Both the position numbers and the translations under genes were made by a program. The notes beneath the pieces were generated by a model that was not told the DNA's origin, searched no databases, and saw nothing but the letters and a program-made list of their open reading frames with translations. This document shows, in pieces, positions 49,840-58,073 of a stretch of 64,000 bases of DNA. The stretch's first letter is position 1; each line of letters starts with the position of its first letter. This DNA is from Amycolatopsis orientalis DSM 43388 (GTDB taxonomy: Bacteria > Actinomycetota > Actinomycetes > Mycobacteriales > Pseudonocardiaceae), in NCBI RefSeq assembly GCF_000411975.1, contig NZ_ASXG01000196.1:62001-126000 (forward strand), in the 5' to 3' direction.

Positions 49840-51012
49840 TCAGCGTGACACCGCGAGTTCCGCGGCGACAGCGGGACGAATTTCCGGCCGGTGCCGCGGG
49901 CGGCCCAGCGGCAGGTGGACGACGGCGGTGGCGAGCCGGCGCGCCGCGCGGTGCAGGGAGACCGCCTCGACCGCTCCGGCGGGGGACCGGGTCCAGCTGA
50001 CCTCGACCACCCCGGCGAGGGTTCCGATGCGCAGGGACTGCCGGTCGCCGCCGACCAGGGCGTGCACGACGCTTCCGCGCGTCGCGGCCGCGGTCGCGAC
50101 AGCCACGGCTGAGGTCAGCCCGATCGCGGGGTGCGCGGCGTGCATGGAAAGCATGCGCACTGCCACGTCGTAGTCCTGCGCCCGGATCAGTTTTCCGTTG
50201 GCCGTCCGGTAATCCGCCGCGGGGCCGACCACTCCGGTCTTCGGCACCGCATTGGGCGCCGGGCGGCCGGGCGGCACCAACCCGTGCAGAACAGCGCCGG
50301 CCGCGCGGAAGGCGGTGAGCGTCGGCAGCCGTTCGGCGATCTCGTCGGCGGTTTCGGTCGCGGTCATCGCCAGGCCGTGCGCGTCGATCAGGATCGCGGG
50401 CGCACCAGCGTTCACGACGCTCGCTTCGGCGGTCGCTCCGCCAGCGCTGACCAGCTGGCGTGCGCGGCGAGTGGGGAAGGAGCGATCCAGATCGAACGGT
50501 CCGCCGAACGTCAGCTCCACCGGCACGCCGCCGGCTTCGACGCCCGGCACGACGGTGTCCCCGCTCCGCGGCACTCGGCCGCCCGGGGTGGCGACCGCGG
50601 TCTGCAGGACAGCGCCGGTGTTGAGGTTGCGCAGCCGCACGGCCGTCACCTCGCCGTCGACCGGGACGAGTCCTTCCTGCACCGCGTAAAGGCCGACCGC
50701 CGTGGCGCAGTTTCCGCAGTTGCTGCCCCACTCGACCACCCGCTCGGCGATGCCGACCTGGCCGAAGAGGTAGTCGACGTCGGCGTCCGGCGCCGTAGAA
50801 CGCGAGACGACCGCTGCTTTCGACGTGGTCGACGTGGCTCCGCCGACGCCGTCGATCTGCCGGAGGTCGCCCGAGCCGAGCGCATTCGCGAGCACGACGT
50901 CGAGATCGAGCGGCACTGCCGCGACCGCGTCGGCGGCGAAGATCCAGCACTTGCTCGTGCCGCCCCGGACCCACGCGCCCGTCAGGTCGGCCGTGCCCGC
51001 TGTGGGATTCAC
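49840..51012 (-). CDS. prpF: PrpF-family isomerase (2-methylaconitate cis-trans isomerase-like)
   Basis: 390 residues. PrpF marks are AWVRGGTSKCWIF (14-26), VGGATSTTSKAAVVSRS with the Lys that corresponds to the catalytic Lys of PrpF, EWGSNCGNCATAVGLYAVQE with the catalytic Cys, and GLTSAVAVATAAATRGSV in the C-terminal half. Known PrpF isomerises aconitate-type double bonds. GTG 51012 follows AAAGGAG at 6 bases. It is first in the operon with the transporter and TcuA-like genes and diverges from a LysR gene. No methylcitrate-cycle genes (prpB, prpC, acnD) are near, so aconitate from tricarballylate is the more natural substrate. Confidence 0.88.
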   Translation of the reverse strand: MNPTAGTADLTGAWVRGGTSKCWIFAADAVAAVPLDLDVVLANALGSGDLRQIDGVGGATSTTSKAAVVSRSTAPDADVDYLFGQVGIAERVVEWGSNCGNCATAVGLYAVQEGLVPVDGEVTAVRLRNLNTGAVLQTAVATPGGRVPRSGDTVVPGVEAGGVPVELTFGGPFDLDRSFPTRRARQLVSAGGATAEASVVNAGAPAILIDAHGLAMTATETADEIAERLPTLTAFRAAGAVLHGLVPPGRPAPNAVPKTGVVGPAADYRTANGKLIRAQDYDVAVRMLSMHAAHPAIGLTSAVAVATAAATRGSVVHALVGGDRQSLRIGTLAGVVEVSWTRSPAGAVEAVSLHRAARRLATAVVHLPLGRPRHRPEIRPAVAAELAVSR

Positions 51013-51119
51013 CTCGAACTCCTTTGGTTGCTGGCTTCCCGGCAAGCGTGCGCGATCGCGTCGGTTCAAACCAGCTAAAGTTCCTCAAGGTGGCTTAAGC
51101 TGAGCTGTAAGCTGGCGGG

Positions 51120-52034
51120 ATGCGGATGGACATCCGGCGGATGCTCGTGCTGGTCGAGGTCTCCCGCGCGGGCTCGCTGACCGCGGCGGCGGAGAACCTC
51201 AGCTACACGGTTTCCGCGGTCTCCCAGCAGATCGGCCAGCTGGAGGACGAGGCAGGCCAGCCGCTGATCGAGCGCCGGCCGCGCGGCGTGACGCTCACCG
51301 AGGCCGGCCGCGCCGTGGTGCGCCACGCCGAAAAGATCGAGCGGATCGTGTCCGCGGCGCACGAGGAACTGCGCGATCTCGCCGGCCTCAACACCGGAAC
51401 GCTGCGGCTCGGCACGGTGCCGACGGTGACGGAGTCGTTCCTGCCGACGGCGATTTCCGCGTTCCGCGGGCAGCATCCGGGTGTCGACTTGCGGATCCAC
51501 AGCGCCCAGCTGTCCGGTCTCGAACATCTCCTCGAATCGCGCGAGATCGAACTGGCCATCACCTGGGACCGCGAGCGGCCCGAAGACAGTCCGGAGAAAA
51601 GCCTTGCCAGCGAACTGATCTTCCGCGATCCGAGCGTGCTGCTGGTGCCCTCCAGCCACCATCTGGCCGCGCGGTCGTCGGTCCGCATGGAGGAGCTGCG
51701 GCACGAACCGTGGATCATCCGCACTTCGCCCAACGTCCTGGCGCTGCTCAACGCCGCCTGCGAAGCGGCGGGCTTCGAACCGATCGTCACCTTCGAAGCG
51801 CGCAGCTACCAGGAAGCGCAAGCGATGGTCGCCGTCGGCATGGGCATCGCCCTGGTGCCGAAGCTGTCGCTGTACAGCCTCCGCGACGACATCCGCGTTC
51901 TGTCCTCGGTGTCGCCCCGCCCGCCGAGCCGCCGCATCGTGCTCGCCCACCGTCGCGGGGAGCGGCTTTCCCCCGCCGGGGCGGCAATGCGGAAACTGCT
52001 GATCGAGACGGGGCGCAAGTGGGCGCCCGCGTAG
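51120..52034 (+). CDS. LysR-family regulator
   Basis: 304 residues. HTH: IRRMLVLVEVSRAGSLTAAA, ENLSYTVSAVSQQIGQLEDE and LIERRPRGVTLTEAGRAVVR. The effector domain begins GTLRLGTVPTVTESFLPTAI and includes GMGIALVPKLSLYSL. TAAGCT (51108-51113) lies 6 bases before the ATG, so the mRNA is leaderless. Divergent by 107 bases from the PrpF/MFS/TcuA operon, which it probably activates with a tricarboxylate as effector. Confidence 0.9.
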   Translation: MRMDIRRMLVLVEVSRAGSLTAAAENLSYTVSAVSQQIGQLEDEAGQPLIERRPRGVTLTEAGRAVVRHAEKIERIVSAAHEELRDLAGLNTGTLRLGTVPTVTESFLPTAISAFRGQHPGVDLRIHSAQLSGLEHLLESREIELAITWDRERPEDSPEKSLASELIFRDPSVLLVPSSHHLAARSSVRMEELRHEPWIIRTSPNVLALLNAACEAAGFEPIVTFEARSYQEAQAMVAVGMGIALVPKLSLYSLRDDIRVLSSVSPRPPSRRIVLAHRRGERLSPAGAAMRKLLIETGRKWAPA

Positions 52035-52101
52035 GCGTCGACGCCGAGGATGATGCCGTTACTGCGTTCGTGCGGAAGCGATGCGGAATCAGGAGGCACC
52101 G

Positions 52102-53034
52102 ATGCCCGTCCCGGTCATCATCGACTGCGACCCCGGCCACGACGACGTCTTCGCCCTCTGGCTCGCCGCCGGGAACCCGGCGATCGATCTCCTCGGCGTC
52201 ACGACGGTCGGCGGGAACGGCCGGCTGGAGCACACGACGCACAACGCCCGCGTCGCGCTCACCGTCGCCGGCGTCGAAGGAGTGCCGGTCGCCGCCGGGG
52301 CGGACAAGCCGCTGCGGCGGGAACTCACGCCAGCGACCTGGATCCACGGCGAAAACGCCCTTGGCGGTCCGGTGCTGCCCGCGCCGACCGTTCCGCTGGA
52401 CTCGCGAAGCCCGCTCGAGCTGATCACCGACCTGCTCGAAGAAGCGGCGGAGCCGGTCACGCTGATCCCGACCGGACCGCTCACCAATATCGCGATGCTG
52501 CTGGAACAGCGGCCCGCCCTCCGGGAAAAGATCAAGGAAATCATCTGGATGGGAGGCTCGACCGGCCGCGGGAATGTCGGCGCCTATGCGGAATTCAACG
52601 CCTGGTCCGACCCGGAAGCGGCCGCCCTCGTCGTGAAAGCGGGCCTGCCGTTCACGATGGTGGGGCTGAACATTTCGCACCAGGCACTGGTCACCGAAGA
52701 AGTGCTCGGATCGATCGAAGCGATCGGAAACGAGACGAGCGCGTTCGGGGTCGAATTGCTCCGGTTTTTCTGCAGCACCTACGCCGCGGCCGAAGGCATG
52801 CCGGAAGCGCCGCTGCACGATCCCATCACGGTGGCGATCGCGATCGACCGGAGCGTCGCGACCGTCCAGCACAGCCGCCTCGACGTCGAAACGAAGGGCG
52901 AATTCACGTCCGGCGCCACTGCGGTGGATCTGCACGGCATGCTCGGCAAGGAACCGAACGCGGATATCGCGATCACGTTGGACGTACCTAAGTTCTGGCA
53001 CCTGATCCGCGATGCTGTCGCGAACCTGAAGTAG
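52102..53034 (+). CDS. Inosine/uridine-preferring nucleoside hydrolase
   Basis: 310 residues. The calcium-binding signature VIIDCDPGHDDVFALWLAAG (5-24) is complete; ITLIPTGPLTNIAMLL-type TLIPTGPLTNIAMLLEQRPA, IIWMGGSTGRGNVGAYAEFN (with the catalytic Asn/Glu loop) and a C-terminal HDPITVAIAID-like segment follow. The enzyme splits nucleosides to base and ribose. ATG 52102 follows AGGAGG at 5 bases; an upstream ATG at 52081 has no such site. It is followed without gap by a small membrane protein gene. Confidence 0.92.
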   Translation: MPVPVIIDCDPGHDDVFALWLAAGNPAIDLLGVTTVGGNGRLEHTTHNARVALTVAGVEGVPVAAGADKPLRRELTPATWIHGENALGGPVLPAPTVPLDSRSPLELITDLLEEAAEPVTLIPTGPLTNIAMLLEQRPALREKIKEIIWMGGSTGRGNVGAYAEFNAWSDPEAAALVVKAGLPFTMVGLNISHQALVTEEVLGSIEAIGNETSAFGVELLRFFCSTYAAAEGMPEAPLHDPITVAIAIDRSVATVQHSRLDVETKGEFTSGATAVDLHGMLGKEPNADIAITLDVPKFWHLIRDAVANLK

Positions 53035-53309
53035 TGCCAGGTCCGGTGTATGAGGAGAGCGCGCTCCTCCGGCAGGGATTTTTCAGCGCCCTGCTGATCA
53101 GTACGGCCTTGACCGCGCTCGCGGTGCTGGGGCTGTTCGCCCGGCCGCATTGGTTGTGGGCAGCGCCGATCGTCTGCTCGGTGCTCAGCTTGATTTTCGC
53201 GCTGCGGCTCCGGCGCGCCAGGACCCGCGGCGCGGTCGCCATCCTGAGCGGGACCATTCTGGCCCTCGTCGTCGCAGCCGGGTGCCTCGCCGCGCGGGCC
53301 GCGATGTAG
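53034..53309 (+). CDS. Small three-helix membrane protein
   Basis: 91 residues with helices FFSALLISTALTALAVLGLF, WAAPIVCSVLSLIFAL and AILSGTILALVVAAGCLAAR. GTG 53034 overlaps the nucleoside hydrolase stop by one base (TAGTG), so it should be translated by reinitiation. Family not recognised. It stops 5 bases before the end of the convergent LysR gene. Confidence 0.7.
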   Translation: MPGPVYEESALLRQGFFSALLISTALTALAVLGLFARPHWLWAAPIVCSVLSLIFALRLRRARTRGAVAILSGTILALVVAAGCLAARAAM

Positions 53310-53314
53310 CCCGA

Positions 53315-54217
53315 TCAGTCCACAATAGACAGAGAGTGCCCAGCGGCCAGCAGCGCTTCCTCGGCCACCGCGGCGAATCCGGCGATGACCTCGTTCGCTC
53401 GCGTCGGCACCCATACGACCGAGCTGGACCAGCGCAGCCGGTCCTCGTCGAGGGGGCGCCAGGCCAGCCCGGCGGGCAGCGCATGTTCTTCGTTGAAGTG
53501 GACGCCCATCCCGGCGAGCACGAGGCCGTGGGTGAAGTTCGGGTTGCGCGCGTGCCGGATCGCGCCGGGAAGGAAGCCGTTGTCGCGGCAGATCGCGAGA
53601 ATGTGATCGTAGAGCCGCGGCGCCATTTCGCGCCGGAAGATGACGAGCGGGACGCCGTGAAGATCGCGCAACCGCACCACGTCCGAGCCGGCGAGCCGGT
53701 GTCCGGCCGGCAGCACCACTCCGAGCCGCCGCGACAGCACGGGGCCTGATTCCAGCCCGACGGTGTCGGACGGATGCCGCACGATCCCGACGTCGAGCGT
53801 GCCCTCCCGCAGGTGCGCGATCTGCTCGTCGGTACTGACTTCGTGCAGTTCCAGCAGCACGTCCGGAGCCTGTTCGGCGAAGCGGGCGGCGATCGCGCGC
53901 AGGACCTCCGGCGCGGTGTCCGGCGGGATTCCCGCGCGCAGCGTGCCCGCGGTGCCGGGGAGGATCCGGCGCATCGCCTCGCGCGCCCGGTCGACGCCGT
54001 CGAGCACCGGGCGCGTGTGTTCGAGCAGCAGCGCGCCCGCTTCGGTGAGCCGCACTCCGCCGCGCCCGCGGTGGAACAGTTCGACGCCCAGCTCCCGCTC
54101 CAGATCGCGGATGCGTTGGGACAGCGGCGGTTGCGCCATGTGCAGCCTGGCGGCGGCCCGGCCGAAGTGGAGTTCCTCGCTCAGGACGACGAAGTACCGC
54201 AGATGCCGCAGCTCCAT
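53315..54217 (-). CDS. LysR-family regulator
   Basis: 300 residues. HTH: MELRHLRYFVVLSEELHFGR, AAARLHMAQPPLSQRIRDLE and LFHRGRGGVRLTEAGALLLE. Effector domain: LRAGIPPDTAPEVLRAIAAR, LREGTLDVGIVRHP. This is the CatR/BenM-like class that often responds to aromatic acids or their metabolites. TATGGT on the minus strand lies 7 bases before ATG 54217, indicating a leaderless mRNA; a GTG at 54229 would lie inside the promoter. An ATATC/GATAT palindrome overlaps the -10. Divergent from the enoyl-CoA hydratase/ligase operon. Confidence 0.9.
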   Translation of the reverse strand: MELRHLRYFVVLSEELHFGRAAARLHMAQPPLSQRIRDLERELGVELFHRGRGGVRLTEAGALLLEHTRPVLDGVDRAREAMRRILPGTAGTLRAGIPPDTAPEVLRAIAARFAEQAPDVLLELHEVSTDEQIAHLREGTLDVGIVRHPSDTVGLESGPVLSRRLGVVLPAGHRLAGSDVVRLRDLHGVPLVIFRREMAPRLYDHILAICRDNGFLPGAIRHARNPNFTHGLVLAGMGVHFNEEHALPAGLAWRPLDEDRLRWSSSVVWVPTRANEVIAGFAAVAEEALLAAGHSLSIVD

Positions 54218-54227
54218 CCGCGGCACC

Positions 54228-54242
54228 ATATCAACCCGATAT
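54228..54242. promoter_or_regulatory. LysR binding-site candidate
   Basis: ATATC-AACCC-GATAT, a perfect 5-bp inverted repeat containing a T-N11-A LysR box. It overlaps the -10 of the LysR gene and lies 90 bases upstream of the divergent operon. Confidence 0.55.
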
Positions 54243-54331
54243 CACGGGAGGTCGTACTTGGTGTTGGCCAGCGCGGTCCGCGGCCTGGTCTTCTTGTCCG
54301 CGACGGGGCGACGAACGGAGGCACGCCGGAC

Positions 54332-55099
54332 ATGACCGAAACCGTATTGCTCGAGCGCAGGGACGAGATCGCGGTCCTGACGCTGAACCGGCCGGAGAAA
54401 CTCAACGCGTGGACCCACGCGATGCGGGAGCGGCTCATCGAGCTGCTGCGCGAGGCGGACCGGGACCCGGACTGCCGCGGGGTGGTGCTGACCGGGGCCG
54501 GACGGGCGTTCTGCGCGGGGCAGGACCTGGAGGAGACCGCCGCGATCGACCCCGGCGACCACGCCGCCGCGGAGGCCTGGATCGACGACTTCGACCGGTT
54601 GTTCCGCACTGTGCGGGAGCTGCGGAAGCCGACCGTCGCCGCGGTCAACGGGGTCGTGGCCGGGTCCGGGTTCCAGTACGCGCTGCTCGCCGACCTGCGC
54701 ATCGGGCACCCCGGGGTCACCATGGGGCAGCCCGAGGTCGCGTCCGGGATCCCCAGCATCACCGGGATCTGGGCGATGTGGGGGATCCTGGGCCGGGCGA
54801 AGACGACTGAACTCGTTCTGACCGCCCGGCTCGTCGACGCGGAAGAGGCGCAGCGCCTCGGCCTGCTGACCCGGCTGGTCCCCGAGGACCAGGTCCTCGA
54901 CGCGGCGGTCGCCCAGGCGCGCGCGATCGCCGAGCTGCCGCCGGGCGCGGTCGCTCTGACGAAGGCGCGGCTTCGCGAGCTGGACGACGACGCGCTGGCG
55001 GAGGCGGTGGTCGCGGCGAAGAAGATCCACGCGGACGCCTACGCGACGGGGGAGCCGCAGCGCGAGATGGCGCGGTTCCTGTCCGGCAAGCGACGCTGA
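54332..55099 (+). CDS. Enoyl-CoA hydratase/isomerase-family protein
   Basis: 255 residues of the crotonase fold: LTLNRPEKLNAWTHAMRERL, VVLTGAGRAFCAGQDLEETA (oxyanion hole, first half), KPTVAAVNGVVAGSGFQYAL (second half) and MGQPEVASGIPSITGIWAMW carrying the Glu after QP. The reaction could be hydration or a hydratase-lyase step on the acyl-CoA made by the ligase encoded next, 10 bases downstream. ATG 54332 gives the family N-terminus. Confidence 0.9.
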   Translation: MTETVLLERRDEIAVLTLNRPEKLNAWTHAMRERLIELLREADRDPDCRGVVLTGAGRAFCAGQDLEETAAIDPGDHAAAEAWIDDFDRLFRTVRELRKPTVAAVNGVVAGSGFQYALLADLRIGHPGVTMGQPEVASGIPSITGIWAMWGILGRAKTTELVLTARLVDAEEAQRLGLLTRLVPEDQVLDAAVAQARAIAELPPGAVALTKARLRELDDDALAEAVVAAKKIHADAYATGEPQREMARFLSGKRR

Positions 55100-55109
55100 A
55101 GGAGGCGGG

Positions 55110-56663
55110 ATGAGCTACGAGGAGCTGCTCGACGGGCACCGCTGGGAAGTCCCAGACCGCTACAACATGGCCGCGGACGTGGCCGACCGGCACGATCGCG
55201 GCTCCGTGGCGCTGATTTTCGAAGACCACGCCGGCACGCACCGCGAGGTGGCGTGGGGCGAGGTGCAGGACCGTTCGCGCCGGATCGCCGCGCACCTGCG
55301 GAATCTCGGAGTCCGCCCCGGCGACCGGGTCGCGGTCCTGCTCCCGCAGCGTCCGGACACCCCGGCCGCCTACCTGGGCGTGCTGCGCACCGGCGCGATC
55401 CTGGTGACCATGTCCCTGCTGTGGGCGGACGAGCCGATCCGCTACCGGCTGGCCGATTCGGGCTCGGCCGTGCTGATCGCCGAGCGCTCCGCGCTGAGCC
55501 GGGCGGGCGAGTTCGCCGGGCAGGTCGTGGACGTCGACGATCCGGCGATCGACGCGCTGCCGCCGGTCTTCGCCACGGCGGACACGGCGGCCGACGACCC
55601 GGCGCTGATCTTCTACACCTCGGGCACCACCGGACAGGCCAAGGGGATCGTGCACGCGCACCGGACCTTGCTGGGGCACAACGAGTTCCGGTACTGCCAC
55701 GACCTGCGTGCCGGCGACGTCTTCTACGGGGCGGGCGATTGGGCGTGGTCGATGGCGAAACTGCTCGGCCCGCTGCGGGCGGGGGCGACGCATCTGGTCT
55801 ACCGTCCGGCGAGCGGGTTCGACGCCGCCGGCCTGCTGGACGCCATGTCCCGCAACGGGGTCACGACGGCGCTGGTGAATCCCACGCTGCTGCGCAAGAT
55901 GGCCGCCGACGTGCCGGACGCGGGCCTGCGCTACCCGCAGAAGCTGCGGGTGGTGTGCTCGTCGAACGAACCGCTGACGGCGGATCTCCTCGCGTGGTTC
56001 GCCGAGCAGTTCGGCGTTCCGCTGCTGGACTACTACGGCTCGACCGAGTCGTATCCGCTGGTGGGCAATTTCCCCGGGGTGGCGGTGAAACCGGGTTCGA
56101 TGGGCCGTCCGCTGCCGGGCTGGGACGTCGCCGTGCTCGACGCGGACGAACAGCCGGTGCCCGCGGGCGAGGCCGGCGAGATCTGCCTGCGCGCGCGGTC
56201 GAACCCGCAGTATCCGCTGGGGTACTGGAACCGGCCGGAGGACTCCGCGGCGGTGTTCGGCGGCCGCTGGTACCACACCAGCGACCAGGCGTTCGTCGAC
56301 GAGGACGGCTATTTCTGGTTCCTCGGCCGCACCGACGACGTGATCAAGACGTCCGGCTACCGGGTCAGCCCGTTCGAGGTGGAGCACGCGTTGCGGGCGC
56401 ATCCGGCGGTGGCCGACGCCGGGGTGGTCGGCGTGCCGGACCCGGTGCGCGGCCAGGCCGTCAAGGCGTGGGTGCAGACCGCGCCCGGGCACGAGCCCGG
56501 CGACGCGCTCGCCGACGAACTCCGCGCCTTCGCCAAGGAACGCTATTCGCGGTTCGCCTACCCTCGCCACATCGAGTTCGTGGACGCGCTGCCCCGCTCC
56601 GCCACCGGCAAGATCCGCCGGGCCGACCTCCGGGGGCGCGACCGCGCTCCCGGCGCGCACTGA
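55110..56663 (+). CDS. Acyl-CoA synthetase (AMP-forming)
   Basis: 517 residues of the ANL superfamily. P-loop-like motif FYTSGTTGQAKGIVHAHRTL (about 168-187); YYGSTESYPLVGNFPG (A5); TSDQAFVDEDGYFWFLGRTD and DVIKTSGYRVSPFEVE (hinge, A8); PRSATGKIRRADLR with the catalytic Lys. It is closest in style to acetyl/benzoate-type ligases for short or aromatic carboxylates. AAGGAGG precedes the ATG. It lies between the hydratase and a transporter, so the transported acid is its likely substrate. Confidence 0.92.
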   Translation: MSYEELLDGHRWEVPDRYNMAADVADRHDRGSVALIFEDHAGTHREVAWGEVQDRSRRIAAHLRNLGVRPGDRVAVLLPQRPDTPAAYLGVLRTGAILVTMSLLWADEPIRYRLADSGSAVLIAERSALSRAGEFAGQVVDVDDPAIDALPPVFATADTAADDPALIFYTSGTTGQAKGIVHAHRTLLGHNEFRYCHDLRAGDVFYGAGDWAWSMAKLLGPLRAGATHLVYRPASGFDAAGLLDAMSRNGVTTALVNPTLLRKMAADVPDAGLRYPQKLRVVCSSNEPLTADLLAWFAEQFGVPLLDYYGSTESYPLVGNFPGVAVKPGSMGRPLPGWDVAVLDADEQPVPAGEAGEICLRARSNPQYPLGYWNRPEDSAAVFGGRWYHTSDQAFVDEDGYFWFLGRTDDVIKTSGYRVSPFEVEHALRAHPAVADAGVVGVPDPVRGQAVKAWVQTAPGHEPGDALADELRAFAKERYSRFAYPRHIEFVDALPRSATGKIRRADLRGRDRAPGAH

Positions 56664-56677
56664 GTAAGGAGACGGCC

Positions 56678-57979
56678 ATGACCGTCCGGACGGAACTGCC
56701 CGCGGCCGCTCGCGCCGGCAGGCGGAAGATCGTGCTCGCGTCGGCCATCGGCAATTTCACTGAATGGTTCGATTCCGCGGCCTACGCGACGATGTCGTCG
56801 ACCATCGCCGCGGAGTTCTTCCCCCGGCACGACCAGACCGCGGCACTGCTGGCGACGTGGGCGATCTTCGCGGGCGGATTCGTGGCGCGCCCGCTCGGCG
56901 CGGCGTTTTTCGGGCACTACGGGGACCGGATCGGCCGCAATCGGATGCTCGCGCTGAGCGTGCTGGTGATGAGCGGTGCCACGTTCCTGATGGGCGTGCT
57001 GCCGACGTACTCCGCGATCGGGGTGGCCGCGCCGATTCTGCTGTTCGCGTTGCGGACGGCGCAGGGATTCTCCACCGGCGGCGAGTACACCGGCGCGTCG
57101 GCGTTCATCATGGAGCACGCTCCGGACGGCCGGCGCGCCCGGTTCGCCAGCGCGGTGCCCGCGACCGTCGGCCTGGCCAGCGTCGCCGGATCGGCCGTCG
57201 GCGTGCTGCTGACCTCGACGCTTTCGGCGGGCGCACTGCACACGTGGGGCTGGCGAGTGCCGTTTCTGCTGGCCGGCCCGCTCGGCTTGATCGGGCTGTA
57301 CCTGCGACGGAGAGTCGAGGACAGCCCCGTGTTCCGGGCGCTGGTGCGGGAGGAATCCGTGCCGCGCAAGCCCGTGCGCGACGCGGTCCGGTCGCACAAG
57401 CGGCAGATCTGTACGCTCTTCGGTTACAGCATCACGAACGCGATCGCGTACTACCTGATGAGCAGCTACCTGATCAGCTACATGGCCGACGAATTGCGCT
57501 ACTCGCGCACTCAGGCGCTGATCGCCAGCGTGGTGTCGATGCTGTGCTACAGCCTCGCCTGCCCGCTCATGGCGTCGGCGAGCGACCGGTTCGGACGCAA
57601 ACGGATGCTGCTGGCGGCGTGCGTCGGGTTCGTGGTCTGCACCCTTCCCGCGTTCGTGCTGATGCGCACCGGATTCGCCGGAGCACTCGCGGGAACGGTG
57701 GTGCTGGCGGTGCTGGTCGCGGTGATCGGCACGTCGAACGTGCCGGCGATGGTGGAGATGTTCCCGGGCCCGGTCCGCGCGAGCGGCTCGACGATCGGCT
57801 ACACGGCGGCGTACGTGCTCTTCGGCGGGACAGCCCCGTTCGCGGCCACCTGGCTGGTCTCGCTCACCGGCAGCTCGCTGGCACCGGGCTGCTATCTGAT
57901 GGCGATCGCGGTGGTTTCCGCGCTGGTGGTCAGGTTCTCGTTCCAGGAGACGAAAAACCTGGACCTGGCGAGGAAGTAG
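56678..57979 (+). CDS. MFS transporter, metabolite:H+ symporter family
   Basis: 433 residues, 12 helices. Signatures of the MHS family are ASAIGNFTEWFDSAAYATMS in helix 1, GHYGDRIGRNRMLALSVLVM, LRTAQGFSTGGEYTGASAFI and RRVEDSPVFRALV after helix 6. MHS members carry alpha-ketoglutarate, citrate, proline/betaine, shikimate or aromatic acids with protons. AAGGAG precedes the ATG. Third gene of the operon; presumably imports the acid that the ligase activates. Confidence 0.9.
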   Translation: MTVRTELPAAARAGRRKIVLASAIGNFTEWFDSAAYATMSSTIAAEFFPRHDQTAALLATWAIFAGGFVARPLGAAFFGHYGDRIGRNRMLALSVLVMSGATFLMGVLPTYSAIGVAAPILLFALRTAQGFSTGGEYTGASAFIMEHAPDGRRARFASAVPATVGLASVAGSAVGVLLTSTLSAGALHTWGWRVPFLLAGPLGLIGLYLRRRVEDSPVFRALVREESVPRKPVRDAVRSHKRQICTLFGYSITNAIAYYLMSSYLISYMADELRYSRTQALIASVVSMLCYSLACPLMASASDRFGRKRMLLAACVGFVVCTLPAFVLMRTGFAGALAGTVVLAVLVAVIGTSNVPAMVEMFPGPVRASGSTIGYTAAYVLFGGTAPFAATWLVSLTGSSLAPGCYLMAIAVVSALVVRFSFQETKNLDLARK

Positions 57980-58073
57980 GGCGGCATCGGCCACGGGCGG
58001 CCTGCGGTTGACGGCGGAGCATTGAACGGCCCGGCAGCCATCGTCCCCGCTGTTCCCCGGTGCGGCTTGCGGC

